The notes under the pieces are model-generated. The model was not told where the DNA came from. It saw only the letters and a program-made list of their open reading frames with translations, and searched no databases. A program made the translations under genes and the position numbers. A DNA stretch of 64,000 bases, taken from contig NW_006921533.1 in assembly GCF_000340215.1 (NCBI RefSeq), forward strand, positions 8,531,282 through 8,595,281, in the 5' to 3' direction. The stretch comes from Pseudocercospora fijiensis CIRAD86 (Eukaryota > Ascomycota > Dothideomycetes > Mycosphaerellales > Mycosphaerellaceae). This document shows positions 46,385 through 57,599 of the stretch, piece after piece (the stretch's first letter is position 1; every line of letters begins with the position of its first letter).

Positions 46385-49051
46385 TCAAATCTTCCCACTC
46401 CAAACCAGAAACCTATGTGCAAGGAACAAATTGAACACATCCAACACAATCAACGGCAAACAATCATACCACGGCAACCCCTTCAAAATCTGATACGTCG
46501 TCCCCGCAATCACCGCCCCCATCACCGTCATCATCCACCCCCACGCCAAAATCCTCATATTCCGATACTTGTGATTCTTATGCGCCTTCGTATCCCCACT
46601 CGGAACCCACGCCAACGCCCTCCCGAACACCCGATCTTTAATCGCCGTCAAATACGCATACGATTGTATGACCATGACGAACTGCACGTTGAACCCGTAG
46701 CGAGCCTTCGACCAGCAGCGGATCGCGATGATGGAGTACACGATCGACGGCACCGCGAAGGCGAGGTTGTAGTATCGCACGTATTGCGGTCGACACCACA
46801 ACATCAAAATCCCTGGGAGCGGGTTCATGAAAATCGACAGGGAGATGGCGGAATAATACATCATGCCGGATAAATAGCAGATTTTCTGGATCGGGGTGAG
46901 TCCGCTGCGCCAGAAATCTAGGTTCGTGAGGAGGGTGGTTGAGCCCTGTGAGGTAGTCAGAACATCATTCACTTATGTTTTTTTTTTCGAGAGAACTCAC
47001 CATACACCACCTCATCTGCTGACTGAAAAACGCCCGCGGCGTGTCCGGACAAATCCCACACGCCAGACACAGCGGCAAATACCTCACTTTCCACCCTCGA
47101 TCCACGGCGTAGAAACCCGTGTGCACGTCTTCCGAGAAGCCGATTTCCGCCGTGCCGCCAACTTCTTCCAGGGCGGCGCGCCGGTAGACTGCGTTGCTGC
47201 CCACGCAGATCGAGGCGCCGAAACGGTTGCGGTTGACTTGCACGACGCGGTAGAAGAGTTCTTGCACGGCGCCGGCGCCTTGTTCGACCCAGGATTGGTT
47301 GGTGGAGGTGCGGAAGAATTGGGGCGTTTGGACGATTGCTGTGTTGGGTTTGGAGAGGTGGATGGGGAGGGTTTCGAGGAGGAAGTCCGGGCGGGGACAG
47401 AAGTCCTGGGCGGGGTTGGAGAGGTTAGTGTGGGTGTGGGTGTGGGATGGGATGGGACTTACTGCGTCGAAGATTGTGAAGAAGTCGCCTTCCGTTCGAG
47501 CGAATGCCCAGCGGAGGTTTCCGGCTTTTTTGAGACGGGGTCGGTCTTCGCGGACGATGTAGTTGTATCCGTAACTTTGGGCCATGGTTTTGACTTCATC
47601 GCTCGCTCCGTCGTCGAGGACGTAGACTTTGAGTTTGGGGGCTGGGTATTGGAGTTGCTTGACGTATTTGTAGGTGTTCTCGAGCACTTCGATGGGCTCT
47701 TTGCAGCAGGGAAGGTAGATGTCGACGGTCGGACAGGTGAGTGGATCGATGGGATGTTCTTCGAGGATCTTGTGGTGTTTGCTGATGTCGTAGTCCTTGC
47801 CGCAGATGGAGACGGTGTAGGAGATTAAGAGGTAGATTTGGAGGAGGAAGACTACGGCACCGAACCTGGAGTTAACTATGTGTCAGTATGGCAGAAAAAA
47901 GAGTTGGTGGGTATTTTTGCTTACCAGTAAAAAGCGGCAAATGATATGACGAACAGCCACATTCCCACGCTCAACGACAGGAAAGAGAAGACGCCGAATG
48001 TGTAAAGTCCCAGCCGATTCGTTTTGAGATAGAGTGTCTTCTCGAAGTCCGTAGGACCGGAAGGCAGGATCAGAGGCGGTGCCTCCACGGGACAGTATGT
48101 TGCAACGAAAGACTCTCTGGCCTGCGACCATAGACTACCTTTTGAATCCTGGCTGCTCGAATCTTGGGAGTGCGGCTTCTCTGGAGGAGGTCCACGTTTC
48201 TTCTGGAGCTTTTTCCGTTTCGCCTTGGTCTGAGGGCCCACAGGCAGGCCGTCGGCGCCGATCACCTCGATCTCGTCCTCTGGAAGGTGTCTCCGATCAT
48301 GGCCGGGCCGATATGGTACTGGCGCTCCCGGAAGCTCAAGTCGGCGTTCTGTTGTTGCGGAGCTGAACCAGCTCGCCAGCTCTGCTCGATCGAATACCTC
48401 GTCGAAAGATGATCTTCTGCCTGTCTGTGGTCGCGGCTGGGGGTCAATAGTATCTTGCAGTACCGACAAGCTGGCTGACCGTGGTCTTGGTGGTCGCTCA
48501 ATGTGTTGTTGAGCTTCTGTCCGATCCTGGGAGTACCCTGAGTCGCTTGATAGCCGTTGACCAGCAAGCTCGAAGATCTGAGCAGAAGTCGGCCTCGTGT
48601 CTTCTTCTGCTATGGCAGCTGGGACATGAAGCTCTGGTGCAGAGCTTTCCGCGGCACCCAGTGGACTCGGTGATCTCAAGCGACCAGACACAGAGATCGA
48701 TTTACCGGAAGATGTGGCGGGGAAGTATGTGTTCAACGTCGACAGGTTGGAAGGAGTCCGAGGTACATTGTCTCCAGGTGTAGAAATGCCAGATCCTGTC
48801 AAGGTTGGAGGGACTTCGAGACTGGGTACATCGCTCCCATCATCACTGCCAGCTCCACTGCTGCTGGCATAGCTGTTTCGGTGGTGATGACTGGCCAGAA
48901 AACGTTTCGACTGCTGCTGAAGGTCTTGCAGCTGTGCAGCTAAATCATCGAGATTGACTTCTGCCTGAGACTTCTTTCGAGGTTTGCGAGATTGGTCGAC
49001 ATCACTGATCTCCACCTGCAACTCGTTGGCTGGCTCGATTGGAGAAGGCAT
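46385..49051 (-). CDS. Cellulose-synthase-like glycosyltransferase family 2
   Basis: Four exons on the minus strand: 49051-47925, 47865-47463, 47405-47001, 46945-46385, with GT-AG introns of 59, 57 and 55 nt. They join to 831 residues in frame. Residues 1-345 are disordered, Ser/Pro-rich. Two membrane segments flank residue 376. Catalytic motifs are all present: DDG at 460-462, DAD at 509-511 (formed across an intron), ED at 602-603 (SEDVHTG), QQMRW at 639-643. About four more membrane segments follow. This is the membrane-embedded processive GT2 pattern of CesA-like enzymes, which polymerise UDP-sugars and export the chain. Fungal relatives include A. fumigatus CelA/Tft1, linked to mixed-linkage glucan; the product here is not determined. 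It is divergent from the UGDH gene. Confidence 0.88.
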
Positions 49052-50338
49052 CTTGCAACGCAAGAAGTTTGCTCACGGACGACAGTTCCTCCCCCTTCTG
49101 AAACAGCAAGGCCGAAGTTCTTCAAGGACAAAATCAGATATCGTCCAACGTGCGTACCTGCTTGCAACATGGCCGCCACAATCAACGGCGTTATCGCATG
49201 GCGACCGAAGAGGAAGACTCCTCCACAGACTCGTCAGCCATGGTCGGAGCCCAGGCCTGCAGATAGCGTCCATACACTATCGAAGAAGCGTCGCACCAAG
49301 CCAGGCTATCCACGCTGTGGCACTCAACGAGAAGCACGACTCCCCTTTCAGGACATCAGATTCACGCTACCAAGAGCATGCCAAGTGTATGAGCGCGACC
49401 TATGCTCATTTGGTTCTATCGGTCACGGCCGGTAGCCTCTTTAAAAGATAGATACTCTGGGGTCGCCGACGAGCGCTGCGACCGACATCCCTCCGCTATT
49501 GTGAGTGGGCAGCATATGTCGTCGTATCTCCTCGTACAACCACCTTCGAGGCCGCGTAGGGGTCTGTGGAGGAAGCGTTATGTGGGGCGTAAATCTGATT
49601 TAAGAAGAAGTGAAGGCGTACCACTCTCGCTGTATGCAACACCGCGGGATCTGGATCAGCAACATGTGTGGAGCATGTACTATCCTCAGGTTTCAAGATG
49701 CAGGCGAGCTGCACAACGAACATTGTTCCTGCAGCACGTGGCAGCACCGGGGTAGAATAGTCTACGCGGCCGACCAGGGTTCGCATTGTGTGACGGCCGG
49801 CACCCACCGGGTAATTGCAGCATGGCCCTGCAAGCGTGATGGTAGCTTGTCGAAGAACGAATCCAGTATTCGCCGATATATCTGCGCCCTTTGTGGCGTC
49901 CGTCACACAGCTCGCGCCCATTCGGCTGCGAATGTACTGTCAACTGGGCGGTAGCGAGCGTGAACGACATACGAGAAACGAAACGTACGAGTGCCGTCTC
50001 GTGGCGACTCGTCGGGAAGGAAATGTGTTGGCCACGCACTACCGACGAGTATGTGCAGATGGCGACAAGCTTCGATTATTGATCGATAGCAGGCAGATCT
50101 CTTCAGCTAGCTAGTGAGCGCGGAATCGTCACTTCCGCACCGCATCTTCCCGTAAATGCAGATACGGATATCTGTGCGTCGTGAGACCAGACCAGACCAG
50201 ACATCACGACCAGATCTTGACGGAAATATGGGTTTTGCCAAAGATAGCTTGTCGAGACTGACACATAAGAAATGTCACGACCCTGGTGGATGGGAATCAT
50301 TCTCGTCCTCCCCCATCAATCTGTGACCCAACAAGAAT
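49052..50338. promoter_or_regulatory. Shared divergent upstream region of GT2 and UGDH genes
   Basis: 1287 bp between the two start codons. Several short frames exist but none looks coding. Contains a GACCA pentamer repeat (50188-50205). Divergent arrangement allows shared control of the glycosyltransferase and the enzyme that draws on its UDP-glucose pool; no binding site identified. Confidence 0.45.
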
Positions 50339-52150
50339 ATGAGCAGTTCAGAGTCAACGAGTGCAGCCGGCTCGCCGCTCATGATCTCCAGAGCATCGAG
50401 TCAGACTTCTCTGGAAATTTTTGATGACGAGACGGATGCGCCAGTACGAAACATCGTTTTCGTCGGCGCAGGCTACGTGGGTGAGTGAAATGGATCTTTG
50501 TTGCTGCTGTCCTCCCCACTGACACTTGCGCTTCCAGGAGGTCCGACAGCCGCAGTGATCGCAAGCCAATGTCCAAACATACGGGTGACCGTGGTTGACA
50601 AGAGTCGAAACCGAATCCAGCAATGGCGATCGAAACACCTCCCAATCCACGAACCCGGCCTGAGCGACATCGTTCGACTTGCTCGAGATGGCTCCGCATC
50701 GAGAGCTCCGAATCTCTTCTTCTCCACCGACTGTGACGAACACATCGCCGCAGCAGACATCATCTACCTTGCAGTGAACACTCCCACAAAGACCAATGGC
50801 ATCGGCGCCGGAGCCGCGACCGACATTTCGATGTTTGAGTCGGCCGCAAGGTCCGTCGCTCTGGCCGCACAACCTGGGGCGATCATCGTCGAGAAGAGCA
50901 CAGTGCCTTGTCGTACAGCGGACATGGTCCGAGAGATTCTGAACTTCCACCGACCTGGCGTCCCGTTCGAAGTGCTCTCGAATCCGGAATTCCTTGCAGA
51001 AGGCACGGCGATCCAAGATCTGATCAATCCATCACGGGTCCTCATTGGTTCCTCCACGACCACGTCCGGGCGTGCGGCTGCGGCGAGACTAGCAGATGTC
51101 TATGCCGGCTGGGTTCCGCGAGAGAATATCCTCACGATAGATGTGTGGTCGTCTGAGCTTGCCAAGCTCGTAGCGAATGCCATGCTGGCGCAAAGAATCA
51201 GCAGCATCAACAGCATTAGTGCCATTTGCGAGAAGACGGGAGCAAACGTCAGCAATGTGGCCAAGGCGGTTGGCTTGGATGCGAGACTGGGGCCCAAGTT
51301 CCTGCAAGCCGGTCTCGGGTTTGGAGGCTCGTGTTTCAAGAAAGACATCCTCAGCTTGGCGTATCTCGCCGAGACGTTGGAGTTGCCGGAAGTGTCGCAA
51401 TACTGGAGATCGGTCATCGAGATCAACGAATGGCAATGTTGCAGATTCGTCCGGTCGGTGGTGAGAAAGCTCAATGGCAGCTTGCGGGGGAAGAAGGTGG
51501 CTGTCCTGGGCTATGCGTTCAAGAAAGACACAGCAGATACCCGAGAGTCCCAAGCCACGGAGGTCGTCCGAATGCTCTGCGCCGAATGTCCGTCCGAGAT
51601 CGCCATCTACGATCCGCAATGCGACAAGACTCATGTGGAAGCTGAGCTGGCTGGCCTCTTCTCTGCCAGCACATCATCACCAGCACTGAAGCCGAACGGT
51701 CCCGTTTCCGTCTGCGACAGTCCATACGAAGCCTGTGCCGCAGCGACGGCCGTTCTCATCTTGACGGAGTGGGATCAATTCAGGTATCCCTCGGTGTCCC
51801 CACTACAACCTGTCAGACCAAAATTGCACGACTTCGACTCTGGTTACAATTCCGATTCAACCATGACGGGCGAGGTCCCCACCCTCCAAACATTCCAAGC
51901 CAACAATCCTCTTGTCATGTCGTGTGACAACACCAATCCCGAACCTGCATGCCCAGGGGAATGCAAGGATTGCATGCTCGAAGTTCACGGCGGTGTGGGT
52001 GCAAGAGATCCTATCGACTGGCCCACTGTTGCACGACTCATGCATGGAGAGCGATATCTTTTCGATGGCCGGGGGGTTGTTGATCCGGAGAAGATGGAGG
52101 AAGAGGTGGGATTCCGGGTGGAAACAATTGGCAGAGCGCGTTCGAGGTAG
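50339..52150 (+). CDS. UDP-glucose 6-dehydrogenase
   Basis: Two exons, 50339-50480 and 50538-52150; the 57-nt intron splits the Gly codon right after the nucleotide-binding GAGYVG motif (residues 43-48), and an upstream CTGAC branch site is present. 584 residues. Family landmarks: STVPxxT-like STVPCRTA, NPEFLAEGTAI, GFGGSCFKKD with the catalytic Cys at 313, and AFKKDTADTRES. The enzyme oxidises UDP-glucose to UDP-glucuronate with two NAD+, in the cytosol. Unusual: between LTEWDQF and the terminal FDGRGVVD there is an extra ~65-residue stretch with a Cys cluster (C-x10-C-x3-C-x2-C), longer than the usual tail. GDP-mannose dehydrogenase is a less likely alternative. Confidence 0.9.
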
Positions 52151-52707
52151 TAGAATCGTTCTAGCGTGCCGGCGATGCTTCCTGCACCGGCACGTCGCTC
52201 CTTGCTTCCAAAGATAGAGACGGAAGGGGTTGCATCGTTGTATAGATGCTGTTCTGTGTACTGAATCCTTAATATCAACAGCGCGGGTTACGGTTGGGGT
52301 CGATCGGCTGGCACCATACGTTGTGTAACCTGTACCTGCACGAATCAGTCATGATGGAACAGGACAGGGGTTGATTTCCGCGCAGGATGGGATTCAAATA
52401 GATGAACTTGGTGACGGTACCAGGAATGACCTGACGTTGCGGCAAGATGTTGGCCTTCCATTCCCATTTTGATGACAGCATTGCCAATACTATTCTTATT
52501 CTACTCGCTTGGCACGGCAATCCACGCTTGGAAAGATTCGTTTAAATTGTATGTAACCGATCTGCAACCCGGCACCTCAGCTCCAGTCGCACAGCACAGC
52601 ACAGCAAGCAAGCAAGCCTCCGCGAGAACTGTCTTTCAGCTCTTTGCTGTCTGCGTCCGCGATAATGAGACTTCCTGCGAGTTTCCCGACCATTGAACTG
52701 CGCCACG
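52151..52707. other. Intergenic, promoter of GH12-like gene
   Basis: 557 bp without a supported gene. Short CAGCA and AAGCAAGC repeats at 52596-52618. Confidence 0.5.
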
Positions 52708-53851
52708 ATGATTTTCTTGCTCGTAGCGTGCTTTCTTGCCGTCTCGCAAGCGACCGAAGCCCAGCATGAGCTTTGTGGGAGGTGCGTTGCACGCCCGGCC
52801 GGCCGTGGTGACTTTGTCACATCTGACTTGTGCGACAGGTATCAAAGCTATACCACATGGCCTTACATTGGTGAGTACCGCATGATATGGCTGGTCATGC
52901 GACTTCACGGGGGTTGACTGGTTGTCAGTCAACAACAATGCCTGGAATCAGGACAGCTCGGGCGGAATCTGTACATATGTCTGCGACACTTGTCCCAAAG
53001 CTGCCGTATCACTTTACTCGCTCTGGAATTGGACTTCGACGCCGCCGGCCGTTCACGCGTATCCAAATGTAGAGTTCCGATCCGATCGCCTTCCGCTACG
53101 ACTGGGCGATCTGCGCTCTCTCAACGTGTCCGCGTCGTGGGCATTCGGCCCCGCAAGCTTCTCCCAGGCCGCCAGAGACCCGAACTCACCCGAAGATCTT
53201 GCGTACATCAACTCGAACAATGTTCAGGCCAATGTAGTGTTGGATGTCTTTGCGGATGAAGATCAAGAGAAGTCGCAAACGCCAAGCAAGCAGAAGTACG
53301 AGTTCATGGTATGGGTTGGGCAGTTTGGGAAAGCGTCGCAGCCCGTGGGAAACCGAGCGCCTCGCGATCCGCCGGTGGTCGCTAGAATGGATGATGTCGA
53401 CTTGTAAGTCCTGTACTCGAGATCATGTTGCATCGGAGATGACTGACTCCATTACAGTACTCTCTGGAACGGCACCAACTCCAACGGACAGTATGTGTAT
53501 TCTTGGATTGCGAACGAGACTTTGACGGACTTCGACATGGACTTTGCACCGTTGATTGGGTTTTTGGCGAAAGAGGAAGGGGTCAGCGAAGATGTATACT
53601 TGGGCACGATACAGTTTGGACACGAGACCTTCCTGGCTGCGAGTCAGATGAATTTCTCGATTTCGTCCTATGCTGCTGATATCTCAAGCAATCGCCAGAC
53701 CGGCGACAGCACATCGAAGCCGACTGCGTCCCTTCCTGTTGCGACGAAAGTCAGCGCCGCGAGCCAACATTCGATATTTTGGGTCGATCCGGGATGGTCG
53801 CTTTGGCTGAGTGGGGGTTTCTTCTTGATTGGGTTCGGGGCTATGCTGTGA
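52708..53851 (+). CDS. GH12 endoglucanase-like protein with C-terminal membrane/GPI tail
   Basis: Three exons: 52708-52870, 52929-53403, 53458-53851; introns of 58 and 54 nt with GT-AG ends. 343 residues. Signal peptide about 1-18. The body matches glycoside hydrolase family 12: NNAW near 57, NVQANVVLDVF near 152-162, YEFMVW with the nucleophile Glu179, PVG near 193, TLWNG near 214, and FGHETF with the acid/base Glu269. GH12 enzymes cut beta-1,4 glucan, mixed-linkage glucan or xyloglucan. A Ser/Thr-rich linker (288-315) and a hydrophobic C-terminus (about 323-343) suggest GPI anchoring or membrane attachment, unlike most secreted GH12 enzymes. The Cys-rich N-terminal part (23-77) may add disulfides. 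Confidence 0.85.
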
Positions 53852-53934
53852 GATATGTACTGCTAGTTCTCCTGTCGATTTTAGTCACTCCATGACATGC
53901 GGGCCGTAATGTGGAGACTTTCTCGTCGCCCTGA

Positions 53935-54964
53935 TCACTGCGACTTTGAAGCTCTCTCCTTCAGCTCTGGTGATGTCTCTCCTTTTTGCTCGAGATCGGC
54001 GGCCATGAGTGCTGCGCCGCATGTGTTCGTGAATGCAAACAAGATGCCTGCAATCGGGATGGTTTCGAGCAGAGTGGCGGGAATGCCGAAGCCCGTGAAG
54101 GCTCCTCGTCTCTGCTCAACAAAGCGTTCGCGCTGTGGTCCACTCATGCCTTTGAGCTGGAAGTAGCGGGCATGAGCTTGAGGTCCGTAGGCTTTGCCGC
54201 GGAGGATGATGAAGATGGCCGTTCCCACGACAGGGATGAAGTTGAGTGGCAAGTACATCAGGTATCGAATGACCGCGCTTGGCGTCAACTTCGAGAACGG
54301 CTTGCTGGCCAATTTGCCGAGCCGCTGAATGGCGTCGCCGTACTTGTTGCTCTTGACTTGACGATCTCTCTCCACCAGCGCGGTATGACCTCGTGCCACC
54401 AACGTGCCGTCGAATGTGTCAATGAGGGAGTCCTCGATGAGAAGTGCCTTGGCAAGAACCATGGTCAAGGTGGAGATCTCGCTTAAGACCAGGAAGACGG
54501 TAGAGACAACCGCGAGAGGCCCGGATGTGAACAGCAAAACTGCCAGCTGGGGCAGATAAGTGACTGCGAACATGAATATCGTCACCCCTAGGCCAAGGCC
54601 CATGGTCGGAACGAGCTTCGAGGCAAATGGCTTCCAGAGATCCTTGTGGCTGAAGAAGTAGACGATGCCCTGAGAATAAGATCAGCGCCTGATACGGAGC
54701 GCACTCTCACCTGTCGGACTGCATTGTTACCTTGATGGGATAGATGTATGCACCGCTCTTGACCCCATCGCTGGCGGCCTTCTGCACGGAGGACAATTCC
54801 TCCTGCACTGTGGCTTTGACCTTGTCCGCCATATCGGAAGCTTGGCGTGGAAGTCGTGGCACTGTATCTGAGGCCTGTGGCAGGTTCTCCGTGGCTTTTG
54901 GTGGTGGTGTTGTTGAACAGACCTCCGTGTCGATGTCCAAGTTTGTCCAACTCGGGAGCGTCAT
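53935..54964 (-). CDS. RRT8/LDS-type multi-pass membrane protein (EI24-like)
   Basis: Two exons, 54964-54731 and 54669-53935, with a 61-nt intron (GTAACA...CTCAG, CTGAT branch site). 322 residues from the ATG at 54964 (AAGA before it); 55054 is a possible earlier start. An amphipathic N-terminus leads to IVYFFSHKDLW, then several membrane segments (two close together around the MGLGLGVTIFMFAV part, others near LPLNFIPVVGTAIFIIL and IPATLLETIPIAGILF). Motifs such as PLNFIPVVGT match the fungal RRT8/LDS1/LDS2 group, found on lipid droplets and linked to the outer spore wall in yeast. Tail-to-tail with the GH12 gene, 83 bp apart. Confidence 0.65.
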
Positions 54965-55434
54965 TCTTACATAAGCTGTCTTGGCAGGCAATAGACTTTT
55001 GGGGCGTTTCCTCAGCAACAAAGACGAGTTCATCCGCGACTTCATCTCAGCCATCCATTCCGCATCAAGCTTCGGGCGGAATGCCACACTGACAACACCT
55101 CATGCAGCTCACTTCGAGATACGAGGGGCTCTTCGATTCCATGGCACCACAGAGCTGCATTGTTGGCCGACTGCTTGGCGGTGGAGGCGGCTGAGCTGAG
55201 CTGACTCCCACTGCATTGCATCCCATGCATGTGCTGAGTCGACGGCAGCTTCGCCTTGTTTGTGTGCTCAGCTGTATACATAGCCCGGACCGCCTTTCAC
55301 ATGCCCGGACTTCACTTGATACCCATATCTGCACTCACATTGACACCTGATCACTCCCCGTGTGACATCCGCAAATCAGACCCTCTTCATCTCCACCGCA
55401 GTCCACTCGCGGCACACCCAGCTCAGCTTTAGCC
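54965..55434. other. Divergent intergenic region
   Basis: 470 bp between the divergent RRT8-like and ricin-like genes. The upstream frame of the RRT8-like gene stays open to 55087 without being needed. Contains CAGCTGAGCTGAGCTGACT-type short repeats near 55187-55205. Confidence 0.45.
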
Positions 55435-56633
55435 ATGGCGAGTGCTCCAAGTACAGGCAGCAACGTATCGGGTCTCAATGCAGACACATGGTACAGCATT
55501 CAAAGCTTTTCGAGCGACTACTATTTGGGACTTTCAAATGGTTCAAACATCTCTCCCCTGCTCATTGCCGACGACCAGACTGACTTGAAATTTAGCATCG
55601 CAGCCAGAAGTAAAACTGCTCAGCGGCGACGATGAGAACAGCACACTCTGGCAATTCATCCTAGCAGGACCGGAGACTAGCCGAGCTGTATATGCTCTGA
55701 GGTCGGCGTCATCAAGCGGTCTGTACTGCTTATTTACAAGTGGCGAGCGACCGGTTGCCGTGCCATGCGGGAGCAACTCTGGCCAGGTACAAGCCTTCTA
55801 CGCTTCCACTGAAGGCGGGGCGGACGACGGCGTGGTCCTCGTTCCCTACCCGAATTCAGCATCACGAGCCTTCTCCGCAGATGGCGATAGCTCGGAAGGC
55901 GACGAGGTGGAGTTTGACGAACTCAAGAACTTTCAAGATGCAAGTGTCGATTTGCTTTGGGCCATTCAGAGTCAAGGCGTTGTTGATACAATCGCGTATC
56001 CACCCATCTCGGCAACTTATACTGGAGACTCCAGTCCGTCCACCTCAGCTCTCACGACTAGCACAAGTATCGCAGCTAATACGACCTCTCCAGCGGCTTC
56101 TACGACCGCAGTCTCCACATCCACGTCGACTACATCCTCGCCAGTCGTTGTTACCGCCGCTGACGGATCGACGATTCCTGTTCCAACTGGAACGCCAAGT
56201 AAGTCACTCATTGCTTCTCATCTCCCCAACGAGCTGAAGCAGAACCCGCTAACCCGACGTGATTCGCAGGCCCAAGACCTTCAGAGCCCACCGAATCATC
56301 CGAAACTCCCACATCTCCATCCCTAACGACGCTTACCGTGACGACCGATCTTCCTGCTGCCACGACGGAAGCGACCACCCCTGCCGAATCTTCTGAATCC
56401 GCTTCGGCTTCACAATCTGTAGAGGTAAGCGATGCCTCTCACACCACTTCAAGCTGGCAGCAGTGCCATGACGAGAAGTATCGGAGTCGCGGCTGTTTGG
56501 AAATCATGTCTTTCACGAGAATTCGCTAATTCCTTTTCAGGTCCAACAAGGAAACGACGCCCCGAACTCCGTACCCGCGAGACATGTTTGGCTTGGTGTA
56601 GCAGTTCTCGCACTGCTCGGCGCGAGTCTTTAG
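55435..56633 (+). CDS. Ricin-like membrane-tailed protein with apparent frameshift
   Basis: ATG at 55435 in GCCATGG. Frame 1 runs to about 55609 with WYSIQS and YYLGLS patterns of a ricin-type beta-trefoil. The obvious continuation (GDDENSTLWQF...GLYCLF) is one frame over, so a 1-nt shift near 55592-55612 is needed. Then come a Ser/Thr-rich linker, introns 56199-56269 (71 nt) and 56425-56540 (116 nt), and a final exon encoding a hydrophobic tail (VWLGVAVLALLGASL). Removing one base gives 336 residues. An alternative 55-nt intron 55610-55664 also restores the frame (318 residues) but lacks a branch site and deletes the LWQF segment. No signal peptide is seen. It may be a decaying gene at the edge of the island, or an assembly error. 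Confidence 0.55.
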
Positions 56634-56639
56634 GTATAA

Positions 56640-57599
56640 GCAGCGACTCTTTAAATTTCTTGGATTTAATTAGGAATTTTTTTTTTCAATTCGACGAGAT
56701 ATAATTTCAAGAAAAAGCGGTTCTACTACGCCTACTTGTCTAATCCTTTACCCCGGTTAAATATACGAGTTTATTATAGTAGCTGTTTTAGGGTATCGTA
56801 GTACTAGTTAGTATATTATATCTAACTAGGCCTTTATAACTACTAGTTAGATTAATCCCGTAGGATAATAGCTATTTAGTAAAGTAGGCGATTTATAAAT
56901 CTCTTTAGCTTAATATCGTATAACCGGATTCTAAATACCTTTTAAAAATTTAAAATCTTTTTACTACCGAGCCCCTATCTAGTAAGATCGTCGAGCTCGA
57001 TAATATAATACGTATATATAGCTTAGGACACAAGCAGGCACTAAAGTAGCCGTACCTAAGTATTATATAGAGCTATCTTAAGTATAGGAGGTATTAAGCT
57101 ATAGTATAGATACTTGCTATCTCTACTTCTAGTATATAAACTTAAAGCAAATAGTTAAAACGACTAGATATAACGTAAGAAGACTCGCCTTACGCCTAGG
57201 AGGGATATTTCTACGCGTCTATAGTAGCGTAAGACTATTATATATAGTATAATATTTATCCGAAAATAAGTAGTAGGACTAGGGAAATTATATATCGAAA
57301 CTTTAAAATTCGCGGATACTCCCGCTAATTCGCGGGCCTCGCCGCTACCGCCTTCCTTCGAGAACCTATAGAAGAAGCCGCCTAGACGTTATATATAGGT
57401 ATAAGCGCTATCGCCGGGTATATATAAAAATACTAAAGCCTATAGAGCCGCCTAGATAGCCGGTATATTCTAATTTATAGGAGGGAGACGCGCGCGTTCT
57501 TAAACCTAGATAATAGTGCCTATAGCTATTTGTACTATACGAATAGTACTATTATATATTGTAAAATTCTAGATATTTTGCTATATATAGTACTACTAT
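56640..57599. other. RIP-like region, no gene recognised
   Basis: Starts 7 bp after the ricin-like stop codon. AT-rich, CpA/TpG-poor. No retroelement domain could be followed on either strand. Confidence 0.55.

Noticed and set aside
49496..50039. Overlapping frames of 117-147 codons on both strands between GT2 and UGDH
   Set aside because: Several frames are open at once with no protein-like pattern, so none is supported.
55610..55623. A 14-nt intron (GTAAAACTGCTCAG) to fix the ricin-like gene frame
   Set aside because: Too short for the spliceosome and it does not restore the required frame.
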